Origin: Methylococcaceae bacterium
GTDB taxonomy: Bacteria > Pseudomonadota > Gammaproteobacteria > Methylococcales > Methylomonadaceae
Direction of reading: 5' to 3'
DNA: 32,243 nt
Assembly (NCBI GenBank): GCA_005772825.1
Contig: SXIP01000120.1
Coordinates: 1 to 32,243, forward strand
In this document: in pieces, positions 24,201-31,696 of the stretch
Layout: each line of letters begins with the position of its first letter
Position numbering within the stretch: position 1 is the first letter of the stretch
Notes under the pieces: model-generated
What the model saw: the letters and a program-made list of their open reading frames with translations, nothing else
What the model was told of the DNA's origin: nothing
Databases searched by the model: none
Translations under genes and position numbers: made by a program

Positions 24201-25778
24201 ATGAACAAAGATCAAATAAAAAGCCGAGTCGAAGAAACCAAAGGTAAAGTCAAAGTCGCCGGCGTGATACTGGACAACGAGGGCACGGAGGCAGAAAGGA
24301 ATGTCAAAAAAAAGGTTGTCAAGGTTCGGGTAGCAAAGACTCATTCATCCTATCGCAGCATAAAATTAGTTGCCTTAACGGGTATCATCGCATCTTTACT
24401 GGGGGTGCCGGTTGTTGCCTGGAGTGCTCCGGTATTGCTTGCCGACAGCTATGTATCAGCAGACGGCGGTAAAGGCGATGAACACGGCCCTAAAGGTGGC
24501 GACAAACATTCACTAACGATCAACGCCCGGAATACCGGATTTCTCAAATTTGGCATGAGCAGGTCATTGCCGATCGGCGTCATCGACACGGATATAGATA
24601 AAGCGACTTTGACGGTTTTTATATCTAAAGTTCACGGCGCAGGCAATCTGACCATCAGGCGGGTAATCCAAGGGTGGACAGAATCGACAATCCCGGCTAA
24701 CGGTATTTCGCCTGCTTTAGGTGAAGTGGGAAAAACATTCAAGATCAACAAAGATTATGAGGGGCGCTGGGTAGAGCTTGACGTAACCAATTTTGTCAGA
24801 TTCTGGGCGGCCGATCTTTCGACCAACAACGGGCTGGCCTTGATCGTAGAGGATGGGAGCTCATTAGATGCAACTATCGACAGCAAGGAAAATACCTCCA
24901 CCAGTCATCAGGCTTTATTGGATGTCGTCTTGAACAGCCGAGGACCCACAGGAGCAACGGGTGCAAAAGGTAATACCGGCGCACCAGGCACAAATGGTAT
25001 GAATGGAGTAAATGGATCCAATGGTGCGGATGGCTTAACCGTCTCAGTGAATGGCGTAACTCAAGTGGGTGGCGCCATCACCTTAACTCATGCGGATCTC
25101 GGTTTAGGCAATATAGACAATACCAGCGATGCCGGTAAACCCGTCAGCGCGAAAACATTGGCCGCATTGGATTTAAAAGCCGCTCTCGCGTCGCCCACAT
25201 TCACCGGCACACCAAGTGCGCCGACGGCTCTTGCGGGAACCGGCACAAACCAACTTGCCACGACAGCCTTTACTACCGATGCGGTGGCCGAAGCGACTAA
25301 GCATGGAATTGGCGATAGTTACGGGGGTGGTAAAGTGTTTTATGTTTATGATGGCGGACGCCATGGTTTAATCGCCGCGACAAGCGACCAAAACACCGGG
25401 ATACCTTGGTTTAACGGAACCAATAGACTGACAGGCACTACAGGTAATGGAGTTGATGCAGGGACAATGAACACCACCTTGATAATAGCAACACAAATCG
25501 GCGATAACCCGACAGGTGATTTTGCTGCAAAAATTTGCGCAGATGCTTCATTGATCGTTAATAATGTTATATATGGTGACTGGTATTTACCTTCTAAAAA
25601 CGAGTTAAATTTGTTGTACCAGCAAAAAGAGGTTGTCGGTAATTTTGGCGCCAACATCTATTGGAGCTCGACTGAATCCACCAACGACAAAGCTTGGAGT
25701 CAAGGCTTCGGTGGCGGCAATCAGGAAGAAAGCTTTAAATCAGGCGCGCATCATGTCCGTGCTGTGAGAGCCTTTTAA
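24201..25778 (+). CDS. Mosaic collagen-like surface protein with CsbD-like N-terminus and DUF1566 C-terminus
   Basis: The 525-residue product is a patchwork. Residues 1-45 resemble CsbD stress proteins (MNKDQIKSRVEETKGKVKVA). A hydrophobic export segment follows (LVALTGIIASLLGVPVVAWS, about 55-75). Residues 77-245 form a DNRLRE-like domain ([30 protein letters not shown]). Then come 11 Gly-X-Y triplets (24942-25040), a phage tail-fibre segment (LGLGNIDNTSDAGKPVS, ASPTFTGTPSAPTA), and a C-terminal DUF1566/Lcl-like domain (WYLPSKNELNLLYQQK, YWSSTE, VRAVRAF). ATG 24201 has AGGAAA in front and is a typical csbD start. A signal segment so far inside the chain is odd; see findings for a possible second start at 24301. 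A paralog lies at 29937-31343. It is probably exposed on the surface, and the ligand is unknown. Confidence 0.8.
   Translation: MNKDQIKSRVEETKGKVKVAGVILDNEGTEAERNVKKKVVKVRVAKTHSSYRSIKLVALTGIIASLLGVPVVAWSAPVLLADSYVSADGGKGDEHGPKGGDKHSLTINARNTGFLKFGMSRSLPIGVIDTDIDKATLTVFISKVHGAGNLTIRRVIQGWTESTIPANGISPALGEVGKTFKINKDYEGRWVELDVTNFVRFWAADLSTNNGLALIVEDGSSLDATIDSKENTSTSHQALLDVVLNSRGPTGATGAKGNTGAPGTNGMNGVNGSNGADGLTVSVNGVTQVGGAITLTHADLGLGNIDNTSDAGKPVSAKTLAALDLKAALASPTFTGTPSAPTALAGTGTNQLATTAFTTDAVAEATKHGIGDSYGGGKVFYVYDGGRHGLIAATSDQNTGIPWFNGTNRLTGTTGNGVDAGTMNTTLIIATQIGDNPTGDFAAKICADASLIVNNVIYGDWYLPSKNELNLLYQQKEVVGNFGANIYWSSTESTNDKAWSQGFGGGNQEESFKSGAHHVRAVRAF
25659..25775 (+). other. Possible DGR-type variable region, paralog 1
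   Basis: The last 39 codons align without gaps to 31224-31340. Framework residues YWSS-E, AW-Q-F--G-Q, K--A and VRAVRAF are shared, while the positions between them nearly all differ. This is the pattern of diversity-generating retroelement targets, although DUF1566 domains can show it without one. NNC codons are not clearly enriched here, so this copy could be old or unrelated to a retroelement. No template repeat or reverse transcriptase is in the window. Confidence 0.3.
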
Positions 25779-25784
25779 CTTGCG

Positions 25785-25813
25785 CGGGACGGGGGATGTG
25801 TAATCCCGTCCCG
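25785..25813 (+). terminator. GC-rich hairpin just after the first surface-protein gene
   Basis: CGGGACGGG pairs perfectly with CCCGTCCCG across an 11-base loop, seven bases past the stop codon. It may be a terminator. A hairpin just beyond the variable region is also a known element of retroelement homing targets, so the position is suggestive. No T-tract follows directly. Confidence 0.55.
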
Positions 25814-25936
25814 TACGTTTCAACAACGCCCGACAGTCGTGTGCGTATCGCGCACTTTCGCCAGTAGCCACATCATATCCCCAAAATGTGCGCGGTGCGC
25901 ACCCTTGGCTATTCTTTGAAACTCCGAGCACCAAAA

Positions 25937-26551
25937 TTAAAAATTATTACAATTGCTAACTGCTCCAATAAAAGAAATAACGTCTTTCGCAGCATCTTTT
26001 AGTAATTCAAGTCGTACAACTTTTGGGTAATTTTGACACGTTCTATTACCATTTTTTTGTGTTGAATAACGTAATCCTTGACCATTTGGATCAAAGCTAT
26101 GAATTTCACTAAGAATAGATTTAACATTATCTAAAATATTTTTGTCGCCGTCTGGCCATTTATTTTCTATACCAGGTCTGCATATATCCCAAAGCTTGAT
26201 AATATAATGTGAGCCTAACTGCTTTTGAATTGCCGGTTTATCGTCAATTAACCCGCCTTTAATAAGTTCTCTGACTGTTATTTTTAACCATAACTCGATT
26301 GAGTGTCGATACATAAACATCACAGGAACAAAATAACGATCTGCATGGCCTTCGTCAATTTCGCATTGTCTCGCATAGACAATTAAGTCTGCGGCGTCTT
26401 CAAACATGTTAGCGTAATGTTGTTCCGCTGAATATTCATATGGGTAAGTTACATGTTCAATAAAAGCTTTGGTTGAGGAGTCGCGATTGTCTCCCGACAT
26501 ATCGAAAATCGATTTTCTTACGTCTGGCCAGTGCATTTTATGTTCTTGCAT
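25937..26551 (-). CDS. HEPN-like conserved hypothetical protein
   Basis: The 204-residue product has no signal peptide and is mainly helical. It contains FMYRHSIELWLKITVREL (about 79-96), a later GSHYIIKLWDICRP, and HSFDPNGQGLRYSTQKNG followed by a closing helix. The RH-x-IEL-x-LK motif with a downstream His and an F/LRY segment recalls HEPN-type accessory proteins found in defence or toxin-antitoxin settings. The link is only by motif. The gene is AT-rich compared with its neighbours, stands alone, and starts about 15 bases from the dispersed repeat at 26567, all consistent with recent acquisition. No clear nucleotidyltransferase partner (MNT) is adjacent. Confidence 0.65.
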   Translation of the reverse strand: MQEHKMHWPDVRKSIFDMSGDNRDSSTKAFIEHVTYPYEYSAEQHYANMFEDAADLIVYARQCEIDEGHADRYFVPVMFMYRHSIELWLKITVRELIKGGLIDDKPAIQKQLGSHYIIKLWDICRPGIENKWPDGDKNILDNVKSILSEIHSFDPNGQGLRYSTQKNGNRTCQNYPKVVRLELLKDAAKDVISFIGAVSNCNNF

Positions 26552-26566
26552 AAATTATTTATACCT

Positions 26567-26665
26567 TACGTGATGTTCGACTTTTAAGCGTCAACCAAAG
26601 CGTCGAAATGCAAAAGCGGATTACCCAAAAGTTTGTTCAAAAAAAACGCCCAAGGTGTGGGCCAG
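26567..26665 (+). repeat. Dispersed ~98 bp repeat, copy 2
   Basis: Near-identical in inverted orientation to 39-136. It starts with TACGTGATGTTCGAC and ends with GTGTGGGCCAG. It sits between the AT-rich HEPN-like gene and a cluster of small palindromes. Two inverted copies 26 kb apart could recombine and flip the intervening segment. Confidence 0.8.
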
Positions 26666-26698
26666 CAAGTAACCCGTATGAAGCTTGCGGAATACTGG

Positions 26699-26753
26699 AC
26701 TTCGTGGCTCCGAAGTACCCGCATTCCGTTACTCTCCATGCGGGCTACGGAAT
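26699..26753. repeat. Cluster of small palindromes (REP-like)
   Basis: ACTTCG/CGAAGT (26699-26716) forms a perfect 6-bp hairpin. It is followed by CCCGCAT/ATGCGGG (26718-26744) and the interleaved ATTCCGT/ACGGAAT (26723-26753). The cluster lies just beyond the 3' end of the minus-strand dehydrogenase gene and may serve as its transcript end. Confidence 0.55.
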
Positions 26754-26776
26754 TTATGCCTGCGTTCAGGCAGCGT

Positions 26777-27634
26777 TTATAGCATCCTCTTCAACCGATA
26801 CAACGCCGATATATCCTCATCACCAAACCCTTCCGCCATCAACTGTTCGTAATCACTAACAGTTGCATCGCTTAACGGTATGGTAAATCCGGCTTGAGCC
26901 GCCATTTCCCGGCAGATTTTCAAATCCTTGTGATGCAGCGCGAGTTTGAAGCCGGGGGCGAATGTGCCTTGGGTCATTGTCAAGCCGCGATGCTGGAGAA
27001 ACCAGTTGCCGGATGCGCCGCCTGAGATCACTTCGATCACTTTATCGAGCGGCAAGCCTTGGATTTGGGCGAATGCCAGCGCTTCGGTCACGGCTTGGTT
27101 GATGCCTGCGCACATGACTTGATTGACGGCTTTGGTGGCCTGGCCGGTGCCGGTCGGGCCTATATGCATGATGCGTGCGGTCATCGCTTCCAGCACAGGG
27201 CGGGCTCTTTCCAGCGCCGCTGCTTCGCCGCCTATCATCATCGCCAGTGTGCCTTTTTTCGCGCCTTCCACGCCGCCTGATACCGGCGCGTCAAGAAAGG
27301 CGACCTGTTTTTCCGCCAGACAGGCGGCGGCTTGTTGGGCGGTGGCGCTGCTGACGGTGGACATATCGATGACGATTGAGCCGGGCCTGATGCTTGTTGC
27401 TATTTTTTCGACAATGTCCAGTACATCGCGGTCGGCAGAGACGCAAATCAGCACAATATCCACGTTTGCGGCGAGCGCTTCGGGCCGGTCAAAAGCTGAC
27501 ACAGCCAATTCTTCGGCGAGGTCTTGCGCCTTTGCCGCTGTGCGGTTGTAAACAGCGCTTAACATGCCGGCTTTGGCGATATTTCTCGCCATGCCCATGC
27601 CCATCGCGCCCAGTCCTATCATGCCTGCTTTCAT
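26777..27634 (-). CDS. 3-hydroxyisobutyrate dehydrogenase-family NAD(P) oxidoreductase
   Basis: The 285-residue product is a beta-hydroxyacid dehydrogenase. It has the dinucleotide motif GMIGLGAMGMGMARNI (4-19), the substrate-binding DAPVSGGVEGA (115-125), and the catalytic lysine in GQATKAVNQ (K168) with N171. The C-terminal helical domain has the usual HHKDLKI stretch. Members reduce or oxidise tartronate semialdehyde, 3-hydroxyisobutyrate, succinic semialdehyde or glyoxylate; the substrate here is undecided. In a methylotroph a glyoxylate or semialdehyde role is plausible. The start codon lies one base after the speA stop codon, so it is probably translated from the speA message. Confidence 0.9.
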   Translation of the reverse strand: MKAGMIGLGAMGMGMARNIAKAGMLSAVYNRTAAKAQDLAEELAVSAFDRPEALAANVDIVLICVSADRDVLDIVEKIATSIRPGSIVIDMSTVSSATAQQAAACLAEKQVAFLDAPVSGGVEGAKKGTLAMMIGGEAAALERARPVLEAMTARIMHIGPTGTGQATKAVNQVMCAGINQAVTEALAFAQIQGLPLDKVIEVISGGASGNWFLQHRGLTMTQGTFAPGFKLALHHKDLKICREMAAQAGFTIPLSDATVSDYEQLMAEGFGDEDISALYRLKRML

Positions 27635-27635
27635 G

Positions 27636-29477
27636 TTATTTCTCCAGGTAAGTGTAGGCCGCTAAGCCGGCGATCAATTCTTGTTCATAGTCCTGTTTTT
27701 GCTGTTCGCTGAGATGGCTGGAAGCCAGCTTTTCCCGGAAGGCGGTTTTCAGCTCTTCACTGCTGATATGTACATAGTCGAGCAAATCAGAGACATGCTC
27801 GCCTTCCTGAAAATCGTAGAAATGATAGCCCTTGTCGTCGAGCTGGATGTTGATGGAATGCGTGTCGCCGAATAAATTGTGCATATCGCCCAATATTTCC
27901 TGGTACGCGCCGACCATGAAAAAGCCGATGAGATAGTCCTTGTCGCTGTCGATTTCATGCACCGGCAGCGTGTTTTCAAGATTCTGGCCGTCAATATAAT
28001 GATCGATGCGACCATCGGAATCGCAGGTTAAATCCTGGATGACGGCGCGGCGCGTGGGCTGTTCGGTTAGCCGGTGAATGGGCATGATGGGGAATACTTG
28101 ATCGATACCCCAGATGTCGGGCATGGACTGGAACAGCGAGAAGTTGCAAAAGACTTTATCGGCCAGTTTTTCATTGAGTTCCTGCAATATGACCGCTTCG
28201 CTCTGGCTGTTCGGGTTGAGCCGGTGCCGGATTTGTTGGCAAACCAGCGAATAATTATTCTCCGCTTCGGCCAGCCCGTTAATGCTGAGCTTGTCCTGGA
28301 CAAAGCGGGTGCGCGCTTCGGACAGGTTAAATTGCGCATCATGGTAGTATTCGGTCAGGTTAGTCGCCCCCGAGCCTGGCTGAGGCGCCGCCTGCGTGTC
28401 GGAATAAACCGATTCGACATCGGTGACGTTGGTGATCAACACCGCATGCTGCGCCGTCAACGCACGGCCTGACTCGGTGATGATGTCGGGTTGCGGCACC
28501 TGTTTTTCGGCGCAAATATCGGCAAAGCTGCGCACAATGTTTTGCGCGTACTCATCCAGGCTGTAATTGATCGACGATTCGCGGCGCGAACGGCTGCCGT
28601 CATAATCGACACCCAGTCCGCCGCCGGCATCGACGACTTTGATTGGTGCGCCCAGGCGATGCAGCTCAACATAAAATTGTCCGGCTTCTTTCAGGGCGAC
28701 TTTTATATCGTGGATATTGGCGATTTGCGAACCCATGTGGAAGTGCATGAGCTTTAGCGTGTCCAGCAAACCAGCCTGTTTCAAGCGCTCTATCAATTGC
28801 AGCACTTCATAGGCATGCAGGCCGAACTTGGATTTTTCGCCGCCGCTGTTTTGCCATTTTCCGGCGCTGATGCTGGATAAACGGATACGCACGCCCAGCG
28901 ACGGTTTAATATCAAGACGCGCCGCTTCTTCGATCACCAGTTCCAGTTCCAGCGGTTTTTCAATGACCAGGTACAGATTCAGGCCCATTTTCAGGCCGAT
29001 CAACGCTAGGCGGATATAGGCCCGGTCTTTATAGCCGTTACAAACCACCACGCCTTGTTTGGATAAGGCCATAATCGCCAGTAGTTCCGGCTTGCTGCCC
29101 GCTTCCAGGCCGATGTTATCCGCCGCCAGAATGCCTTCAACTACCTGGCGTTGCTGATTGACCTTGATCGGATAAACCGGCGTGTAATGGCCGTGATAGT
29201 CGTTATTGACGCAGGCTTTTTGGAAAGCCGCCGACAGACGCGTTACGCGGTCTTTTAATATATCGGTAAAGCGCACCAGCACCGGCAAGGACAGTTGCTT
29301 GTCACCCAGCGAGCGGGCGATTTCGTATAAATCCAGCTCAATATCTTTATCCGAACTGGGCCTGACGCAGACATGGCCTTTAGCATTAATGGAAAAATAG
29401 CCGTCGCCCCAGTTGTCTATCGCGTAAGTTTGCGCCGATTGCTCGATGGTCCAGGTTTTGGAATCAGTTAAATTCAT
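27636..29477 (-). CDS. speA: Biosynthetic arginine decarboxylase SpeA
   Basis: The 613-residue PLP enzyme makes agmatine from arginine, the first step of the agmatine route to putrescine. It opens with an N-terminal segment (YAIDNWGDGYFSINAKGHV). The PLP lysine is K105 in VYPIKVNQQ, in a barrel with GLEAGSKPELLA, MHFHMGSQI, DAGGGLGVDY and the ITESGRALTAQHAVL motif. The C-terminal domain carries SMPDIWGIDQVFPIMPIHRL, LTCDSDGRID and GAYQEILGDMHNLFGDT. It is slightly shorter than the E. coli enzyme but complete. The next gene starts one base after its stop. No agmatinase gene is adjacent. Confidence 0.96.
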   Translation of the reverse strand: MNLTDSKTWTIEQSAQTYAIDNWGDGYFSINAKGHVCVRPSSDKDIELDLYEIARSLGDKQLSLPVLVRFTDILKDRVTRLSAAFQKACVNNDYHGHYTPVYPIKVNQQRQVVEGILAADNIGLEAGSKPELLAIMALSKQGVVVCNGYKDRAYIRLALIGLKMGLNLYLVIEKPLELELVIEEAARLDIKPSLGVRIRLSSISAGKWQNSGGEKSKFGLHAYEVLQLIERLKQAGLLDTLKLMHFHMGSQIANIHDIKVALKEAGQFYVELHRLGAPIKVVDAGGGLGVDYDGSRSRRESSINYSLDEYAQNIVRSFADICAEKQVPQPDIITESGRALTAQHAVLITNVTDVESVYSDTQAAPQPGSGATNLTEYYHDAQFNLSEARTRFVQDKLSINGLAEAENNYSLVCQQIRHRLNPNSQSEAVILQELNEKLADKVFCNFSLFQSMPDIWGIDQVFPIMPIHRLTEQPTRRAVIQDLTCDSDGRIDHYIDGQNLENTLPVHEIDSDKDYLIGFFMVGAYQEILGDMHNLFGDTHSINIQLDDKGYHFYDFQEGEHVSDLLDYVHISSEELKTAFREKLASSHLSEQQKQDYEQELIAGLAAYTYLEK

Positions 29478-29936
29478 GGTTGCTCTGTTTTATGCTTAAT
29501 TAATAAAGATGCCGAATTCTAATATATCGAGCGTATCGTGATGGGTTATTTTTTTATGAATGCCGATGATGAATCGATCCCGGTGGTTTGTTGGGTAATT
29601 TGAGGTGCTAACATGCGTTTGGTGTCCATGGAAGACGTGATTAGTTTTTTTAAAGCTTGGCATTGAGGATTTCGTGGCACTGATGCCGCGTATTTCATTG
29701 AATGTCATACGGATTACTTGATAGCGGGTATTAAATAAAGTGACGCAGATCAGTATTGATGTTACTTTGAAGCTTCGGATTACACGTACAACGACAGATT
29801 TGCAATTGAATGTTTTTGCCAGAATCAAGACGAGGGTGAATAGGATTATTTCATTGCTTGGTCGGTGTTCGCGCATTATCGTTCGTTATCGATCAACGTG
29901 CGCTGATAAATTACATTTATATTGAGAGAAATCATC
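29478..29936. other. Divergent intergenic region, speA and second surface-protein gene
   Basis: This stretch of about 460 bases should carry promoters in both directions. I found no convincing -10/-35 pairs. A near-palindrome CGTTATCGATCAACG lies near 29884-29898. The minus-strand frame at 29496-29876 has no start signal, no family resemblance and unusual composition, and is not called. GAGAGAA, seven bases before the ATG at 29937, is the ribosome binding site of the next gene. Confidence 0.5.
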
Positions 29937-31343
29937 ATGTTCCCCTCGTTAAGCAAAACTCAATTGCCAGATCATAGCATTCAGTTATTAGCCTTGGTCG
30001 GCACAATGGCATCCTTGCTGGGCGCCCCCGTTATTGCCTGGAGCAGTCCCACCTTGTTGTCGGACAGTTATGTGACATCGCCTTTTGTTCCGGGTGTTAC
30101 CCCCCGGCATGGCAACGATCCGATTTTGCAGATTAGTGCGAGCAACATTGGCTTTCTTAAGTTTAGCTTGACCCAGGCGTTGCCGACCGGCGTAACCGAT
30201 GCCGATATCGATAAAGCCACCTTGAAGATTTTTATAACCGATGTCAATACTGCCGGTAACTTGACTATCAGACGGGTAATCCAGGGCTGGCGAGAGCTCA
30301 CATTGCCGAAGGGCGGCATTTCGCCTGCTTTGGATTTAGTGATGCCGGCTAAAATTTTCAAGATCGCCAAAGTTTATGCGGGGCATTGGGTTGAGCTTGA
30401 CGTCACCAATATTGTCAAAGGCTGGATTGCCCTTCCCACAACCAACAAAGGGCTGGCCCTGACCGTGGAGAGCGGAGCTATATTAGACACCGATATCGAC
30501 AGCAAGGAAAATACCGCGACCAGTCATGAACCAACGCTGGAAATCGTTTGGAAGAGCGCGGGCTCACAAGGCGCTACCGGCCCGCAGGGACTGCAAGGCG
30601 CCACTGGCGCCATTGGCCCACAGGGGCTGCAAGGAACAGCCGGTGTCAATGGCTCGCAGGGACTGCAAGGCGCAATCGGCGCCACTGGACCGCAGGGACT
30701 GCAAGGCGCTACCGGCCCAACAGGTTCCCTCCCTCCGGGTAATGCCCCGGGCGACATGCAATATTGGGATGGAACGGCGTGGGTGATAATCCCGGTCGCT
30801 CCCGTCACACCAAAAATTGTTGCGCCGAAATTAACACTGTGTGATGGCTTGCCCACCTGGACGCCGGGGCAGTGTAGCTACCAGATAGGCGATACCGGTC
30901 CCGCCGGCGGTAAAGTGTTTTATATCACCGATGGCGGCAAACACGGACTGGAAGCTGCACCGGTAGATCAGGTAGATCAGGGCATCGGTGCTCCATGGGG
31001 ATGTATGGGAATAGCAATCTCTGGAGCTGATGGACTCGCTGTCGGTACAGGCGCACAAAATACCACCGATATTGTGGCGGGCTGCAACGAAGCAGGTATA
31101 GCGGCTAAAATCGCTGACGATTATTCGTTAAATAGCTATGACGACTGGTTTTTGCCGTCAAAGGATGAGTTAAATTTATTGTTTCAGCAAAGAACCGTTG
31201 TCGGGTTTTTTACCAGTAACTTATACTGGAGTTCGTCCGAGCCCGACCTCTTCGACGCCTGGCTCCAGAACTTCAATAATGGCAGCCAGGACTCCTACAA
31301 CAAGGACTACGCGAACTCAGTCCGTGCTGTGAGGGCTTTTTAA
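29937..31343 (+). CDS. Collagen-like surface protein with DNRLRE-like and DUF1566 domains
   Basis: The 468-residue protein is a paralog of 24201-25778. A signal segment ([20 protein letters not shown], about 17-36) is followed by a DNRLRE-like domain ([32 protein letters not shown]) to about 205, 18 Gly-X-Y triplets rich in GPQ-GLQ (30561-30722), a linker [14 protein letters not shown], and the C-terminal DUF1566/Lcl-like domain ([47 protein letters not shown]). It lacks the CsbD-like and tail-fibre parts of its paralog. ATG 29937 has GAGAGAA in front; the upstream TTG frame is less likely. The protein is probably displayed outside the cell for binding. The last 39 codons look hypervariable. 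Confidence 0.85.
   Translation: MFPSLSKTQLPDHSIQLLALVGTMASLLGAPVIAWSSPTLLSDSYVTSPFVPGVTPRHGNDPILQISASNIGFLKFSLTQALPTGVTDADIDKATLKIFITDVNTAGNLTIRRVIQGWRELTLPKGGISPALDLVMPAKIFKIAKVYAGHWVELDVTNIVKGWIALPTTNKGLALTVESGAILDTDIDSKENTATSHEPTLEIVWKSAGSQGATGPQGLQGATGAIGPQGLQGTAGVNGSQGLQGAIGATGPQGLQGATGPTGSLPPGNAPGDMQYWDGTAWVIIPVAPVTPKIVAPKLTLCDGLPTWTPGQCSYQIGDTGPAGGKVFYITDGGKHGLEAAPVDQVDQGIGAPWGCMGIAISGADGLAVGTGAQNTTDIVAGCNEAGIAAKIADDYSLNSYDDWFLPSKDELNLLFQQRTVVGFFTSNLYWSSSEPDLFDAWLQNFNNGSQDSYNKDYANSVRAVRAF
30561..30722 (+). repeat. Collagen-like Gly-X-Y coding repeat
   Basis: Eighteen Gly-X-Y triplets are encoded in a DNA repeat of about 36 bases, visible as four near-copies of a CGCAGGGACTGCAAGGCG-like unit. 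Such repeats change length easily by slippage or recombination. The encoded segment could form a collagen-type triple helix and act as a stalk for the terminal domain. Confidence 0.8.
31224..31340 (+). other. Candidate DGR-type variable region, paralog 2
   Basis: From TAC at 31224 to GTC at 31322, 21 of 33 codons end in C, against 9 of the 38 codons before. The NNC codons (CCC, GAC, CTC, TTC, TCC, TAC, AAC) fall at the positions that differ from paralog 1. This is what adenine-directed mutagenesis of AAC codons in a template repeat would leave. The framework AW-Q-F--G-Q----K--A--VRAVRAF fits known target domains. No template repeat or reverse transcriptase was found in the window. Confidence 0.45.
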
Positions 31344-31376
31344 TCCTTGTAATCCTTGTAATCCTTGTAATCCTTG
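31341..31376 (+). repeat. Four tandem copies of a 9-bp unit
   Basis: TAATCCTTG is repeated exactly four times and the first copy includes the stop codon of the surface-protein gene. A fifth, changed copy (TAACCCTTT) follows. It is a simple slippage-type repeat. Confidence 0.9.
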
Positions 31377-31400
31377 TAACCCTTTAACTATTTTTTGGCT

Positions 31401-31421
31401 GCCGCAGGTCGGCTGTTTTTT
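31401..31421 (+). terminator. Possible terminator of the second surface-protein gene
   Basis: GCCG and CGGC enclose the loop CAGGT and are followed by TGTTTTTTT-type sequence, 58 bases after the stop codon. The stem is only four pairs, so the call is weak. Confidence 0.35.
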
Positions 31422-31479
31422 GGGTAGCGCGATAAAGTACGCTAAATCATAGGATGCTGCCAGCGAGGCGCATCATTCG

Positions 31480-31696
31480 CTAGCGATGAGTTTTACTTTG
31501 CTCAGCGCATCCTTGTTTCAAGGTCTCTCTTAATGTGCTTTCCGGCATATCCTTGGAATGGTAGGGTAGTATGGCGATGGTGTTTGGGTTGTACCAAATT
31601 TCGTTACTCCCCCACAGCTTGTCGATCGAATTGAAATCTCAAGCGTTTTAGCCGCTGGACTATTTCTCTGTATTGAAAACTACCGAGCTGTCCCAC
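31480..31696 (-). pseudogene. hicA: Frameshifted HicA-type toxin gene
   Basis: GTG at 31696-31694 follows the hicB stop directly and opens a HicA-like frame: LGSFQYREIVQRLKRL then FQFDRQAVG. After the G5 run at 31613-31609 this frame hits a stop (GAG TAA). In the next frame the protein continues as SNEIWYNPNTIAILPYH, then SKDMPESTLRETLKQ, to a TAG at 31482-31480. Removing one G restores a 71-codon HicA, which is full length. HicA toxins are small mRNA interferases with a catalytic His in a GSH motif; here the matching position reads SNE, so the His is Asn. The toxin therefore looks dead both by frame and by active site. It could also be a sequencing error for the frame, but not for the Asn. 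Confidence 0.72.

Noticed and set aside
24942-25778. Integrated prophage, suggested by the tail-fibre motif
   Set aside because: No other phage genes are nearby and neighbours are metabolic genes; a captured domain is the simpler reading.
25820-25910. GTGCGC/GCGCAC palindromes as an integron attC site or tRNA
   Set aside because: No integrase and no cloverleaf or attC core sites; they are small palindromes only.
29496-29876. 126-codon minus-strand frame upstream of speA
   Set aside because: No start signal or recognisable domain; more likely promoter DNA between divergent genes.
31341-31376. Possible CRISPR array
   Set aside because: The 9-bp units are adjacent with no spacers; it is a simple tandem repeat. 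No cas genes are present.
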